The notes beneath the pieces were generated by a model. That model saw only the letters and a list, made by a program, of their open reading frames with translations. It did no database searches and was not told where the DNA came from. The position numbers and the translations under genes are program-made. From the NCBI GenBank assembly GCA_037178625.1, contig CM074128.1:2852001-2916000 (forward strand): 64,000 nt of DNA. The letters run 5' to 3'. This DNA comes from Skeletonema tropicum (lineage: Eukaryota > Bacillariophyta > Thalassiosirophyceae > Thalassiosirales > Thalassiosiraceae). The stretch's first letter is position 1. Each line of letters begins with the position of its first letter. Below are positions 41,831 to 51,069 of the stretch, in pieces.

Positions 41831-43260
41831 TCATTTCTTCTGCTTCCGTCTCCACCAATCAAATTCTGGGAACTTGCTCTGCAAAAGCGTTTCATTGTCG
41901 TGTAACACAGCGTTTGCCAGCCATCTGCCAAATACGGCGTGGTAAATGAGCCCTCTGCTGCTCAATCCTGTAAATAGCCACATGTGTTCATGATTAAGTT
42001 CAGATGTTGCTGCGTCTGAGCTGTATTGGCCAATGATAGGCATTCTGCCAAATGCGCCTCTATTACTCTGCATTCTCACTCCATTGGTGATCTTTTCTAC
42101 CACTCCATCGTCCCAGAGATGCGGAGCTAGTTGATACGTGCGACTTTTCAACTCATCTTCTACTTCGGTTGCGGTTAGAGGGGTGCTTTTGAATTCGTGT
42201 GTGGCACCAATAACATACCGCTGTCTTGTGTTGACTGGTGAATCGTTATCTTGTGTCAAGGGCGGCAATCGGAGAGAGGTACTTTCCGCATAAGACTGCA
42301 TTATTCTCAATGAAACTCTTTTTCTCATCTGTCAACAGTCCTATCTCTATTGATTGTCCACGCACAAGCTGTACGGGTAATGAATCCTCTTCAATGAAAT
42401 GATTGTGAAGTAGACCTGAACCAGCGGATAATATAACTGAATCATAATTCTTCAATTTTTGGCTCAATGCTCGATGATCATTTGGTTTTATCACTTCCCA
42501 CTCGACGCTGCTTCCATCAGTCAAATTTTTGGCTTTCATCTTTATCTCCTCCAACAATCCTTCCAAATACGTAGGTACATGAATGACTTGACACCCATTG
42601 CTTAGTTTGAGACCTCCAAGGCAATCAATACCAACAGTATCGTGTAAATCCTCCTTTGACATCCACGTTGCAAGTTCGGGGATGTTTCGAGGCGGTGTCT
42701 TGTAGCTGGACTACATTTTTGTCAGACAATGCTACTCTGTATAAATGATCACGCAGGACACAAGTCGGTCTGTGTTTTGCTGCTGCTTGAACTAAAACTT
42801 GCGATTGCTCGAGAGCAGACTGGCCAAAGTGAATTAGCTTTCCTCTTGGAGAGAATGGATGCATTAGTCCGCCAGCAACAGCACTAGCGCCTGAAACGCC
42901 CACTTGTGATTTGTCGTAGATTGTGATTTGAATTTGCTCGTTGGGTCTTTTTTCCGCAGCTATGTCAATCAAATGATAAGCTGCCGATAAACCTGCGAGG
43001 CCGCCTCCAATTATTGCCACGTTTTCAATACGTCGGGCCTTCATCTCCTTGGCCGTGCTGCTCACGGAGGCCATCAATCGGCTGGTTGTTGCTCTGATGG
43101 GAGCTGCGTTATTAGCGAAGCCCATGGTGCCGCCGACACAATAGCAGCACAGTATAGACATCGCTATAGTAATATAACATCTCTGTTGCATAGTTCTTGC
43201 TAGCTGAATGACACGTACTAATGCTTGTGATGTCATCCCAACCAATGCCGATGATGCCAT
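41831..43260 (-). CDS. plastid-type FAD-dependent oxidoreductase (DAO family), frame-shifted
   Basis: From ATG 43260: signal-like hydrophobic segment (ITIAMSILCCYCVGGTM) and G-FANN cleavage site with basic/Ser follow-on, fitting a plastid presequence. FAD Rossmann motif IIGGGLAGLSAAYHL at about 43015-42975; SAVAGGLMHPFSPRG matches DAO enzymes. The middle block has SVILSAGSGLLHN and LVRGQSIEIG. The C-terminal block has RYVIGATHEF, RMPIIGQY and LFTGLSSRGLIYHAVFGRWLA, as in MnmC-type/DAO C-termini. Frame changes near 42650 and near 42270. Probably oxidises an amine or amino acid in the plastid; the exact substrate is not predictable. Confidence 0.7.
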
Positions 43261-43924
43261 GATTGAGACGTCTCGGCTGTGAAAATAATGCGGGAACGTG
43301 AAGATTTGGCGCCATCCATCACTACCTATCGTACATTTTGAAGTAGACTCTCTCTCTAGAGAGGTACACCCATCAAGCCACCATGTCATGCCCATGTGGT
43401 TAAAGAGAACTAATAAATGGGGGTATATTGGATAGGCTAACACTACAGATCGCCTGCAACTCTGTCAAAAGATCTATCCCTGTAGGTGCAGAATGGGTCC
43501 CCTATAGATCTAGACACAAAGAGTAAGAGTACTCACTGAAGACCATCGTAGATCGGCTAATCCTGTAAACTGACCAAAGAACTCACTCACTCACACACTC
43601 ACTCTTACGGCTGAAATCGAAGCATCTTTAGAGTATTATAGTGCTGGCACATGAGACATTTGGATGCACTGCATACGTACAAGTATCAAGATCCTGATGC
43701 AATGGATGGAATGGAATGAACGTTACCAACAGCAGATCTATATTCTGGGGGGCTACTGCGATTAAAGAATGGCATCCTACCATTCAAATTAGGAGCTCCT
43801 GCGACATTAATTAGTAGCCTATGTGGAATCCAAAGTCAAAGATGAGGTACTCATTACAGGAATTCCTCTCGCCCTCGAATGGCAGTAATAAGTGCTCATT
43901 GCAAAAGTCGCACTATGATATTGA
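43261..43924. other. intergenic region, nothing recognised
   Basis: 664 bp 5' of the FAD oxidoreductase and 3' of the LRR fragment. A CAAAGATCTATCC/CTATAGATCT-type short palindrome near 43470-43500; no gene recognised. Confidence 0.5.
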
Positions 43925-44686
43925 TCAGAAGTCACACGTATCTCTTGCCTTGCCCTGATCACTTCCCCATTTGCTCGAACTGCATCCCTTTTCCCTCAAG
44001 ATTGGCATTTGCGTTGTAGCCTCCTTCAGCAATGCGTGGTTGTAATGATCGAGGCGGCCGATGGCCGCACTTGCTGCATTCATTTCATTTCTCCGCTCTC
44101 CATATGTAATAGGCAACATGTTGTGGGTCGCTCCAACTAAATCTACTATTACTAGATTTTGGCAGAAATCGAATACATCGTTGAAAGGTGGCAAGACGAT
44201 TCGTTCCAATTTGTATCAGTTCATGAATGCGTCTTCCTCTAGTGCTGAAAGTTCTTCTCCAAATTCTGCCTCCGATAGCTCACAGCCATCAGCAAACGCC
44301 CCCCTTCCGATGGTTCTCACGATGGCATCCTGATGATCCTTACTGAGATACCGTGAAAGCCCACTTTTAATGCTGTTCACAGATAACCATCCTGATATTT
44401 TTCAGCGAGTGGCAGCGTTGGAATACCAACCTGACGATTATTTCCAGCTCGTCGCCACATTTCTAAATCCTTCAGTTGGTAATAACTTTGGAATGCATGT
44501 AAGGCAAGCCTCAACCTCAAACATTGGTATCAGACTAGATGAACACGAAAATTTGAATGCCCTTCTCGGAAATATTTTGACAGACTCGCTCATGAGTTCT
44601 AAACGTCTCACACTATCTAGCACTCGTTGATCGACGCCCATGTAGACAAAAATCTCATCCTCATCTGCTGCCGCCGCCATCATCAC
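43925..44686 (-). CDS. BspA-type LRR protein, degraded or frame-shifted
   Basis: Segments in different frames: EIFVYMGVDQRVLDSVRRLEL and SVKIFPRRAFKF at the N-terminus, TIGRGAFADGCELSEAEFG and LEEDAFMN in the middle (about 44330-44215), then YKLERIVLPPFNDVFDFCQN, LVIVDLVGATH and ERRNEMNAASAAI at the end. The AFxxC...L..V and VDLVG.xH......WRNDMN patterns are those of a large diatom BspA/LRR_5 family. It is much shorter than typical members and contains internal stops, so a pseudogene is possible. Role of the family unknown. Confidence 0.5.
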
Positions 44687-45310
44687 TAATCCTTAAACTA
44701 GACAAATTCCTTTTGACAATATTGCACCGTTATATTATCATCTCCTCTGCTGTACGTCGCTTTGGAGGAGTATCTTTTTGCTACGTGGATAGACACATAC
44801 AAATTAGGACAGTGTCATTTTATTGACAAAGCGAACAGAGAGTTGCTCCTACAATATTCATTCTAACGTTGCTCTCAAAGAGGGTGATACACGCCGCTCG
44901 ATCGTCGCTGCCAATTGCACTCTCAAACCAAACACATTCTTTTGATTGATATATTCAAACTCGTACTAAATATTTTCGGCGTACAAACGTTGTTGCTTGA
45001 ATTTTTGTGTAAACATAACTCTCTACTCTACTCGATCTAACAAAATAACAGTCACACTTGTTTGTGTGGTGACAGTTAGTACACCACCGCAAGGTTGGAC
45101 TGCCCTTCTTGTGTTGTCATCAAAATTGCACAGAATTGAGAATTGCCATCATTCTCCATTCTCCCTCATGAAAAATTGGAAGACCAGAGAGACAACGAGC
45201 ATCTTTGGAAGAGGCGTCGTAAGGAGTCGGCTACTATGGTACTTATGGTAACAGATGATGATGGTAACGCTTGTTGCTTGTTGCTAGCTGTTGCTGTTTC
45301 AATTTGAAAG
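44687..45310. other. intergenic region, nothing recognised
   Basis: About 620 bp, AT-rich; the short open frame at 44997-45251 lacks homology features. Confidence 0.5.
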
Positions 45311-45477
45311 TTCAAGAAAGTTTCGGTCATCTTTCGGTCATCTTTCGGTCATCTTTTGGTCATCTTTCGGTCATCTTTCGGTCATCTTTCAGAATCCGAA
45401 AGATGACCGAAAGATGACCGAAAGATGACCGAAAGATGACCGAAAGATGACCGAAAGATGACCGAAACTTTCTTGAA
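45311..45477. repeat. hairpin built from six plus six 11-bp repeats
   Basis: The left arm 45311-45390 and right arm 45398-45477 are 80-bp reverse complements with one mismatch; the loop is only AGAATCC. Each arm consists of six TTTCGGTCATC units (or complement) plus TTCAAGAAAG. The interval is noncoding. Perfect symmetry over tandem units suggests recent formation or active maintenance. Confidence 0.95.
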
Positions 45478-45702
45478 GTTTTTTTAGAATGTAGAATGCA
45501 GCGCAGGTCGATCGGGCCACGGGAACCATCTGGCATAGATCAAATAACCTAAAGCCCCACCTATTGTACCAATGGAACTTTATCATTCACGCTTCGCGGA
45601 TGGTGACGAATACGAAGAAGTGGTGTCGAGCTATCCAAGCTACCAAAAGCAGACCAAAAGCCGTACTGCACAAACCTTGAACCTATTGGGAAGCTCCGAC
45701 AC

Positions 45703-45988
45703 TACTGCTTGCGCCACATCTACAGTATGTATCTTCATCGAGCGGTAGCTGTATTGGTCTGCTCCACTGCCAAGGGCATCACTACGACTCCGCTTTCCAA
45801 TATCGAAATCTTCATCTCCGTTTAAGACGTACTTTCACTTAGTTTCTTCCGTAATGGAGGCAAAGTAGTTGTCGTCGGAAGCATCATCAAGATCTCATCG
45901 GGACCGACTTCGTTAACAGCGCGGGAGGGAAGTGTGCTAATCAAGCTGTTGCGGCGGCGTCCATTGGAGTTGTTTGCAAAAATAATGG
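45703..45988 (+). pseudogene. truncated copy of ribokinase-ITPase 5' end
   Basis: Nearly identical to 48919-49259, the upstream flank and first ~100 codons of the gene at 48945, including GGCAAAGTAGTTGTCGTCGG. It has small indels, a ~50-bp internal deletion after the CAAGATCTC segment, and an abrupt end at TTTGCAAAAATAATGG. No continuous reading frame. The intact gene lies 3.2 kb downstream in the same orientation, so this is a broken local duplicate. Confidence 0.9.
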
Positions 45989-46792
45989 ACCTTGAAGACT
46001 CTCTCCTCTCTTAGTGCACGACTAATTCTGCCTTGGAGTGCGAAGATGTGAATCCTCTTTTAAGGTCTTGCTCTTTTGGGTCGGTCGTGTACCTACAATC
46101 TATCTTCGATCTATTCGATGTCTGAATGGAGCGAGAGACTGTCACACCTACGTAGTGTCGGACATCAATCAAATTCATATTTATGTTATCTGGTTTCTCG
46201 TTTCTCAATATGTTTCGGAATGCTTTCTCGAGGCTGGTCTATCATGACATCGCCAATGAAAGCACAAGTTGAACCGAATCCAAAAACGTTGATCGTTTCC
46301 TTTATATTTTACTCCCTCTGTCCCACAAAAAATGAGCTTTTTGATTTAAAATAGTTAAAATTTGGTCAATTTTCGTCCAAAAAATTGCTATCGCACATCG
46401 TTGGAAAGCTTATTTCACGCCGGTTACGATTATTAGCCTCGCTGACGCTCGTCTAGCCGCTGCGCGGGTTTTCTAAATAAGAGAGGAGGCACCGGCTATC
46501 TACTACGATATTGATTGTGTCTACTTATATACATAGCAGTATTCAAATAGTACGTTATGTAACACTTTAATAATTATGTAATAAAGGTTGTACATTGCCT
46601 TCTACGAATGCTGTGTAGTGATTACTGAGACACGGTTGGGAGAATATTGATTTATGTGAGAGGGATTATCTATGAAGAGGTTTAATGTGAACGTGTGGAA
46701 ACGATTGAAGACAGGTAGGAAGAAATTAGAGCGAGATGTAAATCATTTGGTGAAATAATATTCTACAGGACTGTTAGTATGATTTGGCAGAG

Positions 46793-47179
46793 TTAGTACC
46801 CACCCTCGGATTCCTTCTTAATGTTGGTGAAAGTGGTGATGTAATTGACGTTAGAAGTGAGAGCCTTGTTGTACAATGTAAGAGTATCATGTTCATTTCT
46901 GATATTGTTGAGGGTTTCAAGATCGACCCCAGAACTCTGTGCTAAGTTACACACAATATCAAATTTTGTTTTCCAGTTAGTCAAGGAGCAATTGACCTGT
47001 TCGATCGTGGTCTTTGCATCATCCAAATCCTCCTGTACGTTGTTGAGGATGTTGGAGACATGGATGAGGTGTGTTTGGAGATGAAGGTTGATCTCGGCAG
47101 AGGATAGGGTGGTATCACATTGCACCTCCCCTTGAGAGTAGATACCTGTGTAAGAAACGCCGTGTTCTGGGTAGAACAT
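46793..47179 (-). CDS. unrecognised 128-residue ORF inside the mariner-like element
   Basis: Residues ~28-75 look helical and heptad-like (LIHVSNILNNVQEDLDDAK). No DDD/DDE transposase signature or zinc finger. It may be a captured gene fragment or a chance frame. It ends just before a TTAGTACCC stretch; a start within the element is unverified. Confidence 0.3.
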   Translation of the reverse strand: MFYPEHGVSYTGIYSQGEVQCDTTLSSAEINLHLQTHLIHVSNILNNVQEDLDDAKTTIEQVNCSLTNWKTKFDIVCNLAQSSGVDLETLNNIRNEHDTLTLYNKALTSNVNYITTFTNIKKESEGGY

Positions 47180-47275
47180 TGTTCCGAATCCGTGTTCTTG
47201 GCCAAATTTGAAGTTACCGATGTACCAAATTGAAGAGTATCCATCTTTTTGTGGGATGCTAAAAAAGCCAAAGCA

Positions 47276-47455
47276 TCGAAAATTCTAAAAACGGGGGGGG
47301 GGCAAGGGGTCAAATCAAGCCGGGGGGGCAAGGGGGGGTGTCCCCCCCTGAACAATCAAATCTAAGCCAATCAAAGAAAGAGTCAATCGAAAATTCTAAA
47401 AACGGGGGGGGCAAGGGGTCAAATCAAGCCAATCAAAGAAAGAGTCGATCGAAAA
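47276..47455. repeat. 111-bp partial tandem duplication with G runs
   Basis: TCGAAAATTCTAAAAACGGGG occurs at 47276 and again at 47387, followed in both by GCAAGGGGTCAAATCAAGCC. A CAATCAAAGAAAGAGTC unit recurs nearby. G runs of 7-10 alternate with C runs (47340), which could form quadruplex or hairpin structures. Confidence 0.8.
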
Positions 47456-47761
47456 TGCCCGTGAAGGCCAAAGGACACGCCAAAGGGCCCGGACAGAACG
47501 ACCGACCGAAGACTTAGCTCCTCTCTTTGGAGGTTGGAGGTTGTTAATGTGTAGGACCTGACGTAGGAATAAGTACGTCAAATAGCTAGTTTTTTGTGGG
47601 ACTACGATTAACTTCAAATAGCTCATTTTTTTTGGGACAGAGGGAGTAAGTCATAATAAGTCTTTTGTTATATCACCAAATATATTGATCAATAGCTCAA
47701 TTGTTAGCAAGATTGGACAGAGACTGCTTCAGTTACCGTGTGTCCACACATCAATATCGCA

Positions 47762-48504
47762 ATGGGAGCCAAGCAGTCGACGACAAAAAAGCATCCCTCG
47801 CCATACCAGTCGCTTCATGAAGATTGGCCATGGGTTTGGGGCATGAGAGATCCTGAGTGCCTAGACTGGAAAGCTGGACTGCCAGATGACGAGATTCACG
47901 CTCAAGCATTGCGTCAACTGCGACCTACCAGTTCCAATAACAGACAATGTTTATTTAGGCAATGCACTTAGCGTTGAATCCATATCAACACTTGAAGCTC
48001 ATGGTATCACTGCTGTTCTAAACATGGCTGGCCCAAGAGCCCTGCGCAATGACGTGATCAAAGAGTACGAAAAACACGCCATCAACTATAAATGCATCCA
48101 TGCTGAAGACGATTTCAACTACTTTCTTACTGGAAAATGATTGGAGCGAAGCGTATGAATTTATTAAGTCTTCTACTAAGGATGGGAGAGGCAAATGCGT
48201 CGTCCATTGTGTATCAGGTATTAACAGGTCAGGCTTGATAGTATCGGCATACTATATGGTTACAAAAAGGGTGTGTGTCCTTGAAACAGTCAAGTATGTT
48301 CGTAAGCAAAGAGGGAACGTGGCATTATGTAATGAAGGATTTCAACAACAATTAGTGGCCATGGCTCGAGAGGAGAACCTTCTTGGTACTGAGCCTGGGA
48401 AAGATGGATCAATTATTAAACAAACACCACCTCCTGCTGAATATGATTGGGTTTTTGCAGGAATGGTAAAGAAGGAAAATCCTCTCGACAGGCTTGCTCT
48501 CTGA
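47762..48504 (+). CDS. dual-specificity protein phosphatase with N-myristoylation motif, frame-shifted
   Basis: Begins MGAKQSTTKK, a Gly2/Ser6 myristoylation consensus. Three frame blocks: 47762 to about 47925, about 47925-48125 (ITDNVYLGNALSVESISTLEAHGITAVLNMA) and about 48110-48504. The last carries the catalytic loop VVHCVSGINRSGLIVSAYYM (HCx5RS) followed by the family's helical tail (EGFQQQLVAM) and an acidic/Pro-rich end. DSPs dephosphorylate Ser/Thr/Tyr; the upstream Asp of the VLNMA loop region is plausible but not certain. Frame changes near 47925 and 48115. Membrane-anchored signalling is inferred from the myristoylation site. Confidence 0.75.
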
Positions 48505-48694
48505 TGAAAAGCAATTCTTGATGGAGACAAAACGCAGGTTAAGGTACCTCTTGGCAGTCAAGGCTAAAAAAGAACTATTCTGATGATCGTCGTGTAAGTG
48601 TTCACGTTCATATGTGCATTTGTTACTAGCGCTTCTTTCTCTAGCTGGCACACCCTTACTCAGTACTGGAGACTGGATGGAGAGACCCAGCGGG

Positions 48695-48854
48695 CGGCAC
48701 CAACCCGACATTTGTGTGAACGGAAGCCTAATAAACAGAGTGTTTTTATTAAACAGGATGTGTATCCACAAATTTTGTTACATTTTGCAGTAAACCCTAT
48801 TTTAATGAAAACACCGTGTTTAGTCCGCGTCACACAAATGTCGGGTTGGTGCCG
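48695..48854. repeat. 160-bp element with 25-bp perfect inverted ends
   Basis: 48695-48719 (CGGCACCAACCCGACATTTG...) is the exact reverse complement of 48830-48854. It lies just 5' of the ribokinase-ITPase gene. Similar in size to the 17768-17922 element but unrelated in sequence. No clear target duplication; CCCAGCGG/CCCAGTGG flank it on the two sides. Confidence 0.8.
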
Positions 48855-48944
48855 GAGCCCAGTGGCGAGTGGCGCCATCCATCATCCATCACATCACCCA
48901 TAAGCCACCATGATGTTGATACTGCTTGATGCCACTTATGCAGT

Positions 48945-50791
48945 ATGTATCTTCATCGAGCGGTAGCTGTATTGGTCTGCTCCACTGCCAAGGGCATCAC
49001 TACGACTTCTGCTTTCCAATATCGAAATCGTCATCTCCGTTTAAGACGTCACTTAGTTTCTTCCTCAATGATGACGAGTGCTAATGGAGGCAAAGTAGTT
49101 GTCGTCGGGAGCATCAATCAAGATCTCACGACCTACTCACGATCACTTCCAGCTCCAGGTGAGACATTGCTCGGGACTGACTTCGTTACCAGCGCGGGAG
49201 GGAAGGGTGCTAATCAAGCTGTTGCGGCGGCGTCCATTGGAGTTGTTTGCAAAAATAATGGAGTACATATGATTGGTAGAGTTGGAATGGATGATATGGG
49301 ACGTGGTCTTCTGAAGGGTCTACGCTCTAGAGGCGTATCTAATAACGAAGAGGAGTCTATGGTATCGGGTGAGCATACTGGCATTGCATCGATTAACGTG
49401 TCGTCATCGGGTCAAAACACCATCATCGTGGCGTCTGGAGCTAATTTTTCCTTGAAAGCCAAAGAAGTGGACTCGTCACTGAGCAAGTTATTACAGAACG
49501 GAGGCAGCGATGTAGTACTAGTTCAGTTAGAGATTGATCCTGCAACTGCCCTTCAGGCATTGCAAACTGCAACATCTAAATCAGCTCTCACAATCCTCAA
49601 TCCTGCGCCAGCTCCTCAAAGATGGACGCTGACTCAAGACTGGTATTCAAATATTAGACATTCTTGTTCCTAATGAGAGTGAGTTGGCCTCACTCTGTGG
49701 TGCTTCTGTTGAAGAAGTTACAGGAGAAGGTGAAGAAGCAATGGCAAGATCATTGTTGGAGAAAGGAGTTCGCACTGCAGTAATTGTTACTCTCGGGCGA
49801 ACGCGGTGCAATGATTGTAAGAAGGAAAAGTGACTCTGGAACAGTGGAGCAAACCTCTCCTGATGTCAATGATGATGATAGTAATCATGAGACAATCATG
49901 ATATCAGAACCTGCTGACCTCCCGCATGCGGCTCTCCCAGTGGTGGATGCTGTAGGAGCTGGAGATGCCTTTTGTGGTGCTCTTGCAGCCTACTTATCTC
50001 GTGGTGTGGAATTAGAACAAGCATCAAGCATGGCATGTGGAGTAGCAAGTATGTCCGTCAGGAAACGGGGTGCTCAGGAAAGTTATCCGTTGGCTCGAGA
50101 TTTGCCGGAGTGCTTGCAGTTAGATAATAAACAACTTGGTAGTGCCGAAGAAGAGTCGGAAAGAAGAGGTACAATCACGTTTGTTACCGGCAATAAAAAC
50201 AAACTTTTGGAAGTGCAGCGATTGATTTCAAGTGACCAAAGCGAATCTGTACCCTTTGACTTGACCAATGCAAAGCTCGATCTTCCAGAGCTGCAAGGCT
50301 CACCGGAAGATATTGCTCGTGAAAAGTGCAAAACAGCTGCAAATTTATTACAATCAGCTGTCATGACAGAGGATACATCTCTCTGCTTTCATGCTCTAAA
50401 CGGCTTGCCCGGCGCGTACATAAAATGGTTTCTCGATGACTTAGGACATGACGGGCTGAACAAGATGCTGCAAGGTTTTGATGATAGTAGAGCCTACGCA
50501 CAAACGATTATTGCATTCTCTTCGGGGCCAGGGAAGGAGGTCCACCTCTTTGACGGGCGAACTGAGGGAAGGATTGTGCCACCTCGAGGAAGCCTTGATT
50601 TCGGCTGGGATCCAATATTTGAACCTCTTGAGGAGGAGTGTAGCAACGGTGGCATCGATGCAGGCAACACCTATGCTGAAATGACCAAGGACGATAAAAA
50701 CAAAATTAGTCACAGATCCAAAAGTTTTGAGAAGTTCAGGCAGTTCCTGGCAACATCATCCAATGAAATTTTGAAAGGTATGAATACTTAA
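48945..50791 (+). CDS. plastid-type ribokinase-ITPase (RbsK-Ham1) fusion
   Basis: Starts MYLHRAVAVLVCSTAKGITTTSAFQYRNRHLR: a hydrophobic core and SAF-Q site with basic follow-on, matching a plastid presequence. The ribokinase part has VVVVGSINQDL, GGKGANQA, VGMDDMG and the ATP/substrate motif DAVGAGDAFCGALAAY (GAGD catalytic). In the same uninterrupted frame (49784-50791) comes an ITPase domain: VTGNKNKLLEVQRL, DTSLCFHALNGLPGAYIKWF, LDFGWDPIFEP and NKISHRSKSF. Ribokinase phosphorylates ribose to ribose-5-phosphate; ITPase hydrolyses ITP/XTP to the monophosphates. Frame changes near 49650 and 49790 precede the fusion point, so the fusion itself is in frame. Confidence 0.9.
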
Positions 50792-51069
50792 GCAACTTCA
50801 ACCTCTCTCGGACAAATTTAATAGGTAATGCAATGAAGCTTCAAGTCTTTTGTTCGTAGCATAGTTTATTTAGTTCATAATTTTGTTACAGCAAGTATTA
50901 GTTGTATCAAGCGCCCCACCACGGTAAATGTTGTGGTATCGCCTGACTCTTTTCGAGGTCTGATCAAAATTGGGTTGCTTCAGTCAATCCCGTCTTCCCT
51001 CTTCAATATGTGCAAGAATTTATTTGTTCGTCGCTAACTGACAAACGGTATAATAGCCACCACCATTCA
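50792..51069. other. intergenic region, nothing recognised
   Basis: AT-rich 3' flanks of two convergent genes. Confidence 0.5.

Larger units (their letters stand above)
46312..47646. mobile_element. mariner/Stowaway-like element with TA target duplication
   Basis: Terminal inverted repeats CTCCCTCTGTCCCA at 46312 and its complement ending 47646 stay alike for about 33 bp (two mismatches), both flanked by TA. This TIR strongly resembles Stowaway/mariner TIRs of plants. Length 1,335 bp. An extra internal TIR-like copy lies at about 47583-47601. The only sizeable frame is 47179-46793 minus (128 residues, coiled-coil-like, unrecognised); no transposase catalytic motif is seen, so it is probably non-autonomous. 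Poly-G and a 111-bp duplication lie inside the right half. Confidence 0.8.

Noticed and set aside
45311..45477. CRISPR-like array
   Set aside because: The 11-bp repeats are directly adjacent without spacers and mirrored, and the genome is eukaryotic.
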